From Arthrobacter sp. SO5 (lineage in GTDB: Bacteria > Actinomycetota > Actinomycetes > Actinomycetales > Micrococcaceae), in the NCBI RefSeq assembly GCF_020532805.1, contig NZ_MQTQ01000023.1, forward strand, positions 7,928-50,328: a stretch of 42,401 nt of DNA, given 5' to 3'. Numbering within the stretch: position 1 is the first letter of the stretch; each line of letters begins with the position of its first letter. This document shows positions 31,179 to 39,834 of the stretch, piece by piece. The position numbers and the translations under genes are program-made. The notes under the pieces are model-generated. The model was not told the DNA's origin. It saw only the letters and a list, made by a program, of their open reading frames with translations, and ran no database searches.

Positions 31179-32342
31179 CGCCGGGGGGCGGTCCGGCTGC
31201 CGCACCCGGCCGGCGTCGTGGAGCTCGTCATGGTGGATCCGTTCCCCGAGCCGATGGAGGGGCTCCCCGCTGCCGCACCACTGCTTCGCGATGATCTCCG
31301 CGGCGATAGACACTGCCGTTTCCTCGGGGGTACGGGCGCCCAGGTCCAGCCCCACCGGGCTGTGCAGCCGGGACAGCTGCGCGTCGCTCAGTCCTGCGTC
31401 ACGAAGCCGCGCAATCCGGTCCTCATGCGTCCGTCGCGACCCCATGGCGCCGATGAATGCGACCGGGCTGCCCCGCAGCGCCACCTCCAGCAGCGGGACA
31501 TCGAACTTGGGATCATGCGTCAGCACACACAGCACGCTCCGCTCGTCCACGAGACCTTTCGCCAACTGCTCGGCCAGATAGCGGTGCGGCCACGCGTTGA
31601 CCACTTCGGCAGCATCAGGAAAGCGCGCCGCGGTGGCGAAGACCGGCCGGGCGTCGCAAACAGTGACGCGGTAGCCCAGGAAGGCACCGAGCCGGGCCAG
31701 TGCCGAGGCGAAGTCAATCGCCCCGAAAACGAGCATCCGCGGAGGCGGGGCGTAGCTTGCGAAGAAGACGCGCATCCCGGCGTCAAGGCGTTCGCCGTCG
31801 AGCCCGTAGTTCAGGATGCCGGAGCGCCCGGCGGCGAGCATCCCCTGGGTGTCATCGCCGACTGCCTGGTTGGCCCGCACGGAGCCGAGGTCACCCTCAA
31901 AGCCGCCGGGCCGTACGACGAGATGCCGTCCCAGCCAGCGGCTGTCCGCGTGCTCGATTACCGTAACGACCCCCACCCGCCGTTCGGCGGCGATGTCCGC
32001 CCTGACGTCATCAAGTTCGGCGAAGCTCCGCTGCGAGACCGGCTCAACGAAGATGTCAATGATGCCGCCGCAGGTCAGGCCGACAGCGAAGGCGTCGTCG
32101 TCGCTGATCCCGTAGCGGACGAGGACGGGGGTGCCGTCGCCCATGACCTGCGTGGCGAGGTCGTACACGGCACCCTCGACGCAGCCCCCGGAGACCGAAC
32201 CGACGGCTTCCCCTCCGGCGGTGACTACCATGGAGGCGCCCGGGAGCCGCGGGGCGGACTTGAAGGTGCCCACCACGGTGGCCAGGCCGGCGGTGCGGCC
32301 CTGCTCCCAGTCCGGCATGATGGCAGCGAGCACATCACGCAT
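31176..32342 (-). CDS. XdhC/CoxI-family molybdoenzyme maturation protein
   Basis: A 388-residue protein, last gene of the cox operon. The N-terminal XdhC_CoxI domain has LATVVGTFKSAPRLPGASM and VSGGCVEGAVYD with the conserved Cys; the C-terminal Rossmann domain contains RMLVFGAIDFASALARLG, HDPKFDVPLLEVAL and LDLGARTPEE. XdhC-type proteins bind the molybdenum cofactor and help insert the sulfido ligand; in carboxydotrophs the equivalents are CoxF/CoxI, acting on the Mo-Cu centre. It starts inside the end of coxG (8 nt overlap). A basic, Asp/Arg-rich tail follows the conserved part. Confidence 0.9.
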   Translation of the reverse strand: MRDVLAAIMPDWEQGRTAGLATVVGTFKSAPRLPGASMVVTAGGEAVGSVSGGCVEGAVYDLATQVMGDGTPVLVRYGISDDDAFAVGLTCGGIIDIFVEPVSQRSFAELDDVRADIAAERRVGVVTVIEHADSRWLGRHLVVRPGGFEGDLGSVRANQAVGDDTQGMLAAGRSGILNYGLDGERLDAGMRVFFASYAPPPRMLVFGAIDFASALARLGAFLGYRVTVCDARPVFATAARFPDAAEVVNAWPHRYLAEQLAKGLVDERSVLCVLTHDPKFDVPLLEVALRGSPVAFIGAMGSRRTHEDRIARLRDAGLSDAQLSRLHSPVGLDLGARTPEETAVSIAAEIIAKQWCGSGEPLHRLGERIHHDELHDAGRVRQPDRPPA

Positions 32343-33102
32343 GGGCGGCCCGCCACGTGCCGTACATCTTCATGGTGCGGAAGGCCGACCGCCGGCCCGC
32401 CCAGTAGGCGACGCAGGCCACCACCGCGACGACGGCAAGGATCTTCCCGGGGCTGGAGAGCTGGTCCGCGGCGATGCCCCGGGCCAGGCTCAGGGCGTCC
32501 AGGCTGCCGGCGGCCGCGACCGGCGACGGCGGCAAGGCGGCGGGCGTGGCAGCAGGCGCCGTCGGTTGGCCGGCCGAGGCGGGAGCCGCAGGTCCTGGCA
32601 CCGGCGCATGCTCCGCCGCCACCGGCGCCGCCTCCGGAGCCGCCTTTGCCACCGGCTCCACGAGCATGGCCTGCAGGTTGCCAGCGAAGAGTGCCATCAT
32701 CTGTTCCGTGACGCTGCCGATCACGCCCTTGCCCATGGCAGCCGCCTTTCCGGAAAGCGCAACGTCAGCCGACACGGTGCCCTTCGTGCTGCCGCCGGGC
32801 CCGTCGGCCAGGGACATGACAACGGTGGCCTCCGCGGTGCCTTGGCCGCGCGTTTCCTGCGCCTTTCCCCCGAGTACGGCGCGGTGCTCGGCGGCGTTGC
32901 GTTCGATGACGTTCAGCAGGCCCTTGTACTGCATATTCACCGGTCCCAGCTTCACGGTCATGCCGACTTGGTAGGCGTCGTCGGAGAGTTTGTTGAGGAT
33001 CTGAGCGCCGGGCACACAACCTGCCACCCGTTCGAAGTCCATCAGGGTGTCCCAGACCTTGTCTATCGGTGCGACTACCGAGAATGTGCTGTCGATCTGC
33101 AT
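32335..33102 (-). CDS. coxG: CoxG-type membrane-anchoring protein (SRPBCC fold)
   Basis: A 255-residue protein. Residues 1-148 are a CoxG/SRPBCC domain (FSVVAPIDKVWDTLMDFERVAGCVPGAQ, VKLGPVNMQYKG, MSLADGPGGSTKGTVSADVALSG). An Ala/Pro-rich linker (~152-205) leads to one membrane helix (~220-236) and the short basic end FRTMKMYGTWRAAHA. CoxG recruits carbon monoxide dehydrogenase to the cytoplasmic membrane, where electrons enter the respiratory chain. The start overlaps the coxE stop by one nt (TAATG). Confidence 0.92.
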   Translation of the reverse strand: MQIDSTFSVVAPIDKVWDTLMDFERVAGCVPGAQILNKLSDDAYQVGMTVKLGPVNMQYKGLLNVIERNAAEHRAVLGGKAQETRGQGTAEATVVMSLADGPGGSTKGTVSADVALSGKAAAMGKGVIGSVTEQMMALFAGNLQAMLVEPVAKAAPEAAPVAAEHAPVPGPAAPASAGQPTAPAATPAALPPSPVAAAGSLDALSLARGIAADQLSSPGKILAVVAVVACVAYWAGRRSAFRTMKMYGTWRAAHA

Positions 33103-34367
33103 TAGTTCGTCCTTCTTTCAGATGATGCCTGGCCGACGCCGCGGATTGCGGCCGCAACCTCGGTCAAAGCCGTGTAACTGTGCCCGCTGACGAAGGCATC
33201 GCAATACGGCAAGGCAGCTGCCATTCCGCCAGCCAGCGGCAGGTAGCCGGGAGCTGCCTTGCGCGGGTTGACCCACACGATCCGGTAAGCAAGCCTTCGG
33301 AGCCGGGCCATCTGGGCCCCCACCTGCGCCGGATCCTCCTGCGCCCAGCCATCCGAGAAGATGACCACCACTGCGCCGCGGGCCAGCCCGCGGCGGCCGT
33401 GTTCGTCGACGAAACGGCGGAGGCTATCGGCGATCCGGGTCCCGCCGGCCCAGTCGGGGGCGGTGGCGGCGGCTCGGGCCAGGGCCTCGTCGGGATCACG
33501 CAGCGAGAGCTGCCTGGTCAGCCGGGTCAGGCGGGTGGAGAACACAAACGCCTCGGCCCCGGCCTTGGCCACCGCCCCCTGGAGCACTGAGACGAAGATC
33601 CGTGCGTAGGGCTCCATCGAGCCGGAGACGTCGCAGAGCATCACCAGTTTTCGCCGCTGCTCCCGACGCCGGGCGAACAGCAGCCGGGTGGTGTCCGAGC
33701 CGGAGCGCCGGGCCGCGCGGACCGTGGCCCGCACGTCCAGCCTGGCGCTGCTGTGGGCGGACTTGCGGCTACGGCGGCTCAGCCGCGTCGGCGTGGCGAG
33801 CAGCATCCGGGCTGCCAGCCGCCTGACGTCCTGCAGCTCCGCCGCGGAGAGGTCGGCGAAGGACATCCCGTGCAGGTGCTCGTCGGGTGAGGCCATCGCC
33901 AGCACGGCTTCCCTTTCCTGGGCATCGCTGTCCTCCGGCCCGTTCTGCCCGGCCGAGGCAACGGCCGGGTGCGGCTGCCGCAGCGAAGGCGCGCTCCGTG
34001 CTGCCCGGTTGTCGGCGGGGGAGGGCCGGGTGCGGGCTTCTTCGGGGGCCGCCGGCAGCGGGGCGGGCGTCGCTGCCGGCCCTGCGAGCGGCATGGCAGG
34101 GTTGAAGCCGTTAAGGAACACGGCGGTGAAGACGGCGTCGAACACCGGGAGCTGCTCGCGCGCGGACATCAGCACCACCCGCGACGTCCAGTAGAGCGTC
34201 TCCACGTCGCGCGGAGGGACCAGCCGGAGGGCTTCGGCGAGCCGGACAGCCCGGTCCGGGGAGCAGGCCAGGCCGGCCCGGCGCAGCGCGGTGATGAAGG
34301 CGGCGGTAAAGACGGCAGCCTGCACCGGCGGTGGCAAAGTCGCGGTGTCCTGGCTTACCTCACTCAT
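33102..34367 (-). CDS. coxE: CoxE-type VWA-domain protein
   Basis: A 421-residue protein with a C-terminal von Willebrand A domain containing the metal site DVSGS (246-250) in LVMLCDVSGSMEPYA and FSDGWAQEDPAQV. The N-terminal helical part (~15-90) is typical for CoxE; a Pro/Ala-rich linker (~95-150) separates them. CoxE works with the AAA ATPase CoxD in maturing the Mo-Cu active site. ATG 34367 overlaps the stop of coxD (ATGA); an upstream in-frame extension lies inside coxD and is not used. Confidence 0.92.
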   Translation of the reverse strand: MSEVSQDTATLPPPVQAAVFTAAFITALRRAGLACSPDRAVRLAEALRLVPPRDVETLYWTSRVVLMSAREQLPVFDAVFTAVFLNGFNPAMPLAGPAATPAPLPAAPEEARTRPSPADNRAARSAPSLRQPHPAVASAGQNGPEDSDAQEREAVLAMASPDEHLHGMSFADLSAAELQDVRRLAARMLLATPTRLSRRSRKSAHSSARLDVRATVRAARRSGSDTTRLLFARRREQRRKLVMLCDVSGSMEPYARIFVSVLQGAVAKAGAEAFVFSTRLTRLTRQLSLRDPDEALARAAATAPDWAGGTRIADSLRRFVDEHGRRGLARGAVVVIFSDGWAQEDPAQVGAQMARLRRLAYRIVWVNPRKAAPGYLPLAGGMAAALPYCDAFVSGHSYTALTEVAAAIRGVGQASSERRTN

Positions 34368-35299
34368 CGGTCCCCTAACCCACCGGTGCCGCCCACGAGC
34401 CAGGCCGCCCCGCGGGCGCCGACCAGCTCCAGGTCGTCCCGGTTCTTGACGATCGAGCCCCACGTCTGCTCCGCCGTCGCGGCGTCGATGCGTTCGATGC
34501 CCAGCACGGCGAGGGCGGAAACCCAGTCGATGGCCTCCGAGATCCCGGGCGGCTTGGCCAGGTCCAGCGTACGCAGCTTCGTCATGACCGCTGCGGCCTG
34601 CAGCGCCAGCGCTCCGCTGCTCTCCGGCACCCGGCGGCGCACGATCTCCGCGATCCGTTCCGGTCCCGGGTAGTCGATCCAGTGGTAGAGGCAGCGGCGG
34701 GTGAGCGCATCGTGCAGGTCCCTGGTCCGGTTGGAGGTCAGGATCACGATCGGGGGATGGGTGGCCCTGACGGTGCCGAGCTCCGGAATGGTGACCGCCG
34801 CCTCGGCCAGCAGCTCAAAGGTGAAGGCCTCGAATTCGGCGTCTGCCCGGTCGATCTCGTCCAGGAGCAGGACCGCGGGGCGCGGGCCGGGGTGCTCGAT
34901 CGCCTGCAGCAGCGGACGGCGCAGCAGGTATTCCGGGCTGAAAAGGTCAGCTTCGGTGACGGCGGCGTCGCGCACCTCCGCCAGCCGGATCCCGAGCAGC
35001 TGCCGCTGGTGGTTCCACTCGTAGAGCGCCTCACCCGCATCAATGCCCTCGTAGCACTGCAACCGGTACAGCGGCGTATCCAGCAGCTGCGCTAGCGCCT
35101 TCGCCGCCTCCGTCTTGCCCACCCCGGCCTCACCCTCCAGGAGGATGGGCTGCGGAAGCCGGACGGCGAGGAACAGGGCTGTCGCCAGCCCGACGTCGGC
35201 CAGGTAGTCGTTCCGGTCCAGCTCCGCCATGAGCGAGGGGACATCGGGCACCCTGCGCTGCACCTCCAGCTCGGCGCCCGTGCGTGCCGCCGTGTTCAC
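34364..35299 (-). CDS. coxD: CoxD-type MoxR AAA+ ATPase
   Basis: A 311-residue AAA+ ATPase of the MoxR group. Walker A GEAGVGKT (56-63), Walker B LLLDEID (144-150), sensor-1 LTSNR (187-191) and a lid domain are all visible. CoxD is a chaperone needed to build the copper-sulfur part of the carbon monoxide dehydrogenase cofactor, acting with the VWA protein CoxE. It begins at GTG 35299 overlapping the stop of the preceding gene (GTGA) and ends in a 4-nt overlap with coxE, so the three are tightly coupled. Confidence 0.93.
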   Translation of the reverse strand: MNTAARTGAELEVQRRVPDVPSLMAELDRNDYLADVGLATALFLAVRLPQPILLEGEAGVGKTEAAKALAQLLDTPLYRLQCYEGIDAGEALYEWNHQRQLLGIRLAEVRDAAVTEADLFSPEYLLRRPLLQAIEHPGPRPAVLLLDEIDRADAEFEAFTFELLAEAAVTIPELGTVRATHPPIVILTSNRTRDLHDALTRRCLYHWIDYPGPERIAEIVRRRVPESSGALALQAAAVMTKLRTLDLAKPPGISEAIDWVSALAVLGIERIDAATAEQTWGSIVKNRDDLELVGARGAAWLVGGTGGLGDR

Positions 35300-35967
35300 T
35301 TCACTCCGTCCAGCTCGGCCATGACCTGGCGGTAGTCTTCTTCGGTGTCGACGTCCAGCGGGACGGGCCCCGCGACGGCGAGCTCGACGACGTCGTCCGC
35401 CCGTTGCTCCAGCAGCTTCCAAACCGCCTTGTCGCCGTGCAGGACGGACAGCCCGGGCAGGAACTCTCTGGCAAATGCAATGGGATGGCCGAGGCCGTCG
35501 TCGTAGCGGCAGACTGCGATGCCCGGGCCGGGCCGGTCCCCGGAGCCCTGTTCGGGACTCCCCGGCTTCCGTTCCGCCAAGAGGGCGGAAAGCAGTGCCC
35601 GCACTGTCGCCGCCCGGACGCCCGGCTGGTCCCCGAGGAGGAGAACCACAGCATCGGTGTCCGGGTGCAGCACGGCCAGCCCCGTGGCGATCGAAGAGGA
35701 ACAGCCTTCGCCGAAGTCGGGGTTCACTACGATGTCGCAGCCGCTGGTGTCAGCGGTGCTCTGCACCTCCGCGGCCGCTCCTCCCAACGCCAGAATGGTC
35801 TGCTCGAAGCCGCAGTCCCGGGCGGTGGCGAGGACAGCGTCGAGCAGCACGCCGGAGCCGTAGGGCAACAGCTGCTTGGGCCGGCCGAGGCGGCGGGAAC
35901 CTCCTGCCGCGAGGATCAGCCCGGCGGTCCTGGCTTCAGCGGGTGACTGCTCAGGACGTGAGGGCAT
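35296..35967 (-). CDS. MocA/MobA-like nucleotidyltransferase
   Basis: A 223-residue NTP transferase. The nucleotide-binding signature LILAAGGSRRLGRPKQLLP opens the domain and LLLGDQPGVR carries the metal-binding Asp. This is the MocA type, which joins CTP to molybdopterin to form the cytosine dinucleotide cofactor used by the xanthine oxidase family, including carbon monoxide dehydrogenase. The context fits exactly. It overlaps the upstream XdhC-YHS gene by 17 nt. A purely guanine-specific MobA activity is less likely here. Confidence 0.9.
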   Translation of the reverse strand: MPSRPEQSPAEARTAGLILAAGGSRRLGRPKQLLPYGSGVLLDAVLATARDCGFEQTILALGGAAAEVQSTADTSGCDIVVNPDFGEGCSSSIATGLAVLHPDTDAVVLLLGDQPGVRAATVRALLSALLAERKPGSPEQGSGDRPGPGIAVCRYDDGLGHPIAFAREFLPGLSVLHGDKAVWKLLEQRADDVVELAVAGPVPLDVDTEEDYRQVMAELDGVK

Positions 35968-36871
35968 AACGCTCCGGATCCTTGCGGAAGCCGGCACGGC
36001 AGCCGGGTGAACAGAAGTACACGGTAGCGCCGTCGTGCACCAGGTGAAGCGAGGTGTCAACGGCCGCGACGGCCATGCCGCAGACCGGGTCGATCGCCGT
36101 CGCCTCCGCCGGGGAGGCAGCCGGCACCGGCGGTGCCGCGTGATGCCGGGATGTGGCCCGCTCCTGGATGAGCTGGGCCAGGATGGAGAGCGCGATCTCG
36201 CCGGGGGTGCGGGCACCGAGCTGCAGTCCCGCCGGGGTGAACACCCGCGAGCGCAGCGCCGCGTCGACCTCCAGCGAGTCCAGCACCGCGGCGCCCCGGG
36301 CAACGCTGGCCACGAGCGCGACGTAGGGCACGCCGGCACGCAGCCCTGCCTCGAGCGCGGTTTCCTCGGCCTTGCCATGGGAGGCGACAATCAGCGCCGC
36401 ATCGTCCGCCCGCGGCACCGCCGATTCCCCGTCGGTGAGCTCCACGGCCAGGCCGACGCCAGAGCCCAGCGTCTCCAGGGCCTGGGCTACCGGAGTCGTG
36501 CCGACCACCAGGACCCGGGGTGCCGGAACGCGAGGCTGCAGGAAGATCTCGATCGCCCCGCCGCTCAGGCAGGGGTTGGAGACCTCGACGGCGCCTTCCC
36601 CGGCGGTGCGGGACGGCTCACCGGGGACCACGCGCAGCAGGAGCGGTTCCCCGGACGCCAGCACCTGGAGGCTGTACTCGCGCACCGAGGACTCGACGCA
36701 GTGTCCGCCGACAAAGCCCAGGATCTCGCCGGTGGGCAGCACCAGCGCGGTATCCCCGGCGTGCGAGCTCGTGGGGTGCTGGGCGCGGACCACGGTGGCG
36801 TGGACGAACGGTTCACGGCGGGCGGCGAGCTCCTCCGCCCGGGCCGTCAGGGGCTCTCCGGTCGGGGCCAT
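35951..36871 (-). CDS. XdhC-family protein fused to a YHS metal-binding domain
   Basis: A 306-residue fusion. Residues ~1-115 are the XdhC/CoxI N-terminal domain (ATVVRAQHPTSSHAGD, LGFVGGHCVESSVREY); ~118-240 the Rossmann domain (RVLVVGTTPVAQALETLG, LQLGARTPGEIALSIL); 261-303 a YHS domain (DPVCGMAV and YFCSPGCRAGF), whose cysteines commonly bind copper or other metals. An Ala/Pro linker joins the last two. It lies directly after coxL (1-nt gap) and is probably the dedicated maturation factor. The YHS domain could deliver the copper of the Mo-Cu site; this is inference. Confidence 0.92.
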   Translation of the reverse strand: MAPTGEPLTARAEELAARREPFVHATVVRAQHPTSSHAGDTALVLPTGEILGFVGGHCVESSVREYSLQVLASGEPLLLRVVPGEPSRTAGEGAVEVSNPCLSGGAIEIFLQPRVPAPRVLVVGTTPVAQALETLGSGVGLAVELTDGESAVPRADDAALIVASHGKAEETALEAGLRAGVPYVALVASVARGAAVLDSLEVDAALRSRVFTPAGLQLGARTPGEIALSILAQLIQERATSRHHAAPPVPAASPAEATAIDPVCGMAVAAVDTSLHLVHDGATVYFCSPGCRAGFRKDPERYALTS

Positions 36872-36872
36872 A

Positions 36873-39266
36873 TCAGATCGGCGGCCTTGCCCGGCCCTGC
36901 ATCGCCGCCCAGACCCGGGCCGGGGTGCAGGGCATGTCCATGTGCACCACTCCGTAGGGCGCCAGCGCATCGACAACGGCGTTCACGATCGCCGGCGGCG
37001 AACCGACCGTGGCGGACTCGCCGATGCCCTTGGCCCCGATGGGGTGATGCGGGGACGGGGTGACGGTAAAGCCGGTCTCCCAATCCGGCACCTCCATGGC
37101 CGTGGGGATCAGGTAGTCCATGAAGGACCCGCCGAGGCAGTTGCCATCGGCATCGAACTCGATGATCTCCATCAGCGCCATCCCGACGCCGTCGGTGAGT
37201 CCGCCGTGCACCTGGCCTTCGATGATCATCGGGTTGATCCGGGTGCCGCAGTCATCCACCGCGATGAAGCGCCGCACCACGACGCGCCCGGTGCCGGGAT
37301 CGACGTCGACCACGCAGATGTACGCGCCGAAGGGAAAGGTCAGGTTCGGCGGGTCGTACGTGACCTCGGCGTCGAGGTTGCCGTCGACCCCCTCGGGCAG
37401 GGCGACGGTGCCGTGGGCGCCCATGGCGATTTCGGCGATGGTCTTCCCGGCGCCCGGATCGCCCTTGACGAACCAGCGCCCCTTCTCCCACTCGAGGTCC
37501 TCGGGCCGGGTCTCGAGCATGGCCGCGGCGATGAGCTTCGCCTTCTCCCGCACCTTGCGGGCGACGAGGGCGACGGCGCCGCCGCTGACCGGCGTCGAGC
37601 GGCTCCCGTAGGTGCCGAGTCCGAACGGTGTCTGGTCCGTGTCGCCGTGGACCACGTCGATGTCCTCCGGCGGGATGCCGAGTTCCTCGGCGACGATCTG
37701 CGCGAACGTCGTCTCGTGGCCCTGGCCCTGGCTCTGCACCGAGAGGCGGACCACGGCCTTGCCGGTGGGATGGACGCGCAGCTCAGCGCCGTCGGCCATG
37801 CCCAGGCCCACAATGTCGAAGTGCTTGCGCGGCCCGGCGCCCACGACTTCCGTGAAGAACGAAACCCCGATGCCCATCAATTCACCCTTGGCCCGCTTTT
37901 CCTGCTGCTCGCGCCGGAGGTCCTCATAGCCGGCCATTTCCATGGACAGCCGCATGGCGGGCTCGTAGTTGCCCGAGTCGTAGACCCAGCCGGTCTTGTT
38001 CGCATAAGGGAACTGCTCGGGCTTGATGAAGTTCTTCAGCCGCAGCTCGGCCGGGTCCATTTCCAGCTTGCGGGCCAGGATGTCCACCAGCCGTTCCACC
38101 AGGTAAACGGCCTCCGTGACGCGGAAGGAACACGCATAGGCGACGCCGCCGGGGGCCTTGTTCGTATAGACGCCGGTGACGCTGCAGTAGGCGGCCTTGA
38201 GGTCGTAGCTGCCGGTGAAGATGGAGAAGAAGCCAGCCGGGGTCTTGGTCGGCTGGGCCGTGGCGTTGAACGCGCCGTGGTCTGCCAGCACGCTGGTCCG
38301 CACCGCGAGGATCTTGCCGTCCCTGGTGGCCGCGATCTCGCCCTGCATGATGTAGTCGCGGGCAAACGAGGTCGACATCAGGTTCTCCGAGCGGTCCTCC
38401 ACCCACTTCACCGGCCGGCCGGTGACGATGGAGCCGACGACGGCGAGGATGTAGCCGGGGTAGATGCCGACCTTGTTGCCGAAGCCGCCGCCGATGTCCG
38501 GGGAGACAATGCGGATCTTGTGCTCGGGGATCCCCGCGACGATCGCGAACAGCGTGCGGTGGGCGTGCGGGGCCTGGGTGGTCTCATACAGGGTCAGCCG
38601 CCCGTCGACAGCGTCGAAATCCGCGACGGCCCCGCAGGTTTCCATCGGAGCCGGGTGCACGCGGGGGTAGACGACCTCCTGGCTGACCACGACGTCGGCG
38701 GAGGCGAAGACGGCCTCGGTTTCTGCTTTGTCGCCCATTTCCCAGTCGAAGATCCGGTTGTCCGTCCGGCCCTCGATCTCGTCGCGGATCACGGGGGCGT
38801 CCGCGTCGAGCGCTTTGCGGGCGTCGATGACAGGCTGGAGGACGTCGTATTCGACGTCGATCAGTTCCAGTGCGTCCCGGGCCGCGTAGCGGTCCTCGGC
38901 CACGACGAACGCGACTTCCTGCCCCTGGAACCGGACCTTGTCCGTCACCAGCACGGCCTGGACATCCGCGGAGAGCGTCGGTGCCCAGGCGAGGTTCAGG
39001 CCCAGCAGGTCCTTCCCGGTGATGACGGCCAGGACTTTCGGGTGGGCCAGGGCATTGGTGGTGTCGATCGAGACGAGCCGGGCGTGCGCCACGGGGGCGC
39101 GCAGGATGGCGCCGTGCAGCATGCCGGGCAGGACGATGTCGTCGAGGTAGTGGCCCTTGCCGCGGACGAAGCGCGGGTCTTCTTTGCGCTGGATCCGGCC
39201 GTAGCCGATGGGGCGGTCCTCGTCGCCGGCCGCCGGATTGCTGGGCCGTTCATGGATGACGGTCAT
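36873..39266 (-). CDS. coxL: carbon monoxide dehydrogenase large subunit, form I
   Basis: A 797-residue molybdenum hydroxylase subunit that oxidises CO to CO2 at a Mo-S-Cu centre. The active-site loop reads VAYACSFR, with Cys379 as copper ligand; AYxCSFR is the mark of form I enzymes, while form II has AYRGAGR. The catalytic Glu750 lies in GAKGIGESATVG. Other family segments include GGGFGNKVGIYPGY, QGQGHETTFAQIVAEELG and DDCGTRINPMI. It overlaps coxS by 4 nt. Together with coxM and coxS it forms the heterotrimer dimer. Capacity to use atmospheric or high CO cannot be told from sequence. Confidence 0.97.
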   Translation of the reverse strand: MTVIHERPSNPAAGDEDRPIGYGRIQRKEDPRFVRGKGHYLDDIVLPGMLHGAILRAPVAHARLVSIDTTNALAHPKVLAVITGKDLLGLNLAWAPTLSADVQAVLVTDKVRFQGQEVAFVVAEDRYAARDALELIDVEYDVLQPVIDARKALDADAPVIRDEIEGRTDNRIFDWEMGDKAETEAVFASADVVVSQEVVYPRVHPAPMETCGAVADFDAVDGRLTLYETTQAPHAHRTLFAIVAGIPEHKIRIVSPDIGGGFGNKVGIYPGYILAVVGSIVTGRPVKWVEDRSENLMSTSFARDYIMQGEIAATRDGKILAVRTSVLADHGAFNATAQPTKTPAGFFSIFTGSYDLKAAYCSVTGVYTNKAPGGVAYACSFRVTEAVYLVERLVDILARKLEMDPAELRLKNFIKPEQFPYANKTGWVYDSGNYEPAMRLSMEMAGYEDLRREQQEKRAKGELMGIGVSFFTEVVGAGPRKHFDIVGLGMADGAELRVHPTGKAVVRLSVQSQGQGHETTFAQIVAEELGIPPEDIDVVHGDTDQTPFGLGTYGSRSTPVSGGAVALVARKVREKAKLIAAAMLETRPEDLEWEKGRWFVKGDPGAGKTIAEIAMGAHGTVALPEGVDGNLDAEVTYDPPNLTFPFGAYICVVDVDPGTGRVVVRRFIAVDDCGTRINPMIIEGQVHGGLTDGVGMALMEIIEFDADGNCLGGSFMDYLIPTAMEVPDWETGFTVTPSPHHPIGAKGIGESATVGSPPAIVNAVVDALAPYGVVHMDMPCTPARVWAAMQGRARPPI

Positions 39267-39829
39267 GCCTTCACCTCTGTGTCCACTATCTCGGTTGCGA
39301 AATCCGGGACCGGAGTGTCCGTGCCGTCGAGGACTTCGTCGGCCGCCGGTGCATCGTCCACGCCGGTACCCGCAGGGTGGGCGGCTGCCCACTGCACGGA
39401 GCGCACGATCGTGGCGTAGCCGGTGCAGCGGCAGATCTGCCCGGAAATGGCCTGCCGGATCTCGGTGGCGTCAGGATGCGGATTCTTATCCAGCAAGGCG
39501 CGGGCGGTCAGCATCATGCCTGAGGTACAGAAACCGCATTGCAGTCCGTGTTCCTCCATGAAGCCCTGCTGGACAGGATCCAGGGATCCCCCGCTGGCGA
39601 GTCCTTCCACGGTGCGGATATCGTGCCCGGCGGCCATCGCCGCCAGGACGGTGCAGGATTTCACCGGCTGTCCGTCCATCAGGACCACGCAGGTGCCGCA
39701 GTTGCTCGTATCGCAGCCCCAGTGGGTGCCGGTCAGGCCGAGGACCTCGCGGATGTAGTGGACCAGGAGAACACGCGGTTCAATCTCGTTCGTGACGTCG
39801 TTTCCGTTGACGGTCATGCTGACCTTCAT
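39263..39829 (-). CDS. coxS: carbon monoxide dehydrogenase small subunit, two [2Fe-2S] clusters
   Basis: A 188-residue iron-sulfur subunit. The plant-ferredoxin-type cluster is bound by Cys39, Cys44, Cys47 and Cys59 (GCDTSNCGTC and KSC); the second, near molybdenum, by Cys98, Cys101, Cys133 and Cys135 (CGFC and CRC). It passes electrons from the Mo-Cu site to FAD in CoxM. The C-terminal ~30 residues are an acidic tail not needed for the fold. It lies 5 nt after coxM and overlaps coxL by 4 nt. Confidence 0.97.
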   Translation of the reverse strand: MKVSMTVNGNDVTNEIEPRVLLVHYIREVLGLTGTHWGCDTSNCGTCVVLMDGQPVKSCTVLAAMAAGHDIRTVEGLASGGSLDPVQQGFMEEHGLQCGFCTSGMMLTARALLDKNPHPDATEIRQAISGQICRCTGYATIVRSVQWAAAHPAGTGVDDAPAADEVLDGTDTPVPDFATEIVDTEVKA

Positions 39830-39834
39830 CCGCT

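Noticed and set aside
36873..39266. Form II (CO dehydrogenase-like) large subunit
   Set aside because: Form II proteins have AYRGAGR at the active site; this one has AYACSFR, the form I motif with the copper-binding Cys.
36372..39419. 1015-codon open frame on the plus strand
   Set aside because: It lies fully antisense to coxL and parts of its neighbours. Long antisense frames are expected in GC-rich DNA when the true gene has GC at third positions. The product is rich in Arg, Gly, Asp and Val and shows no domain.
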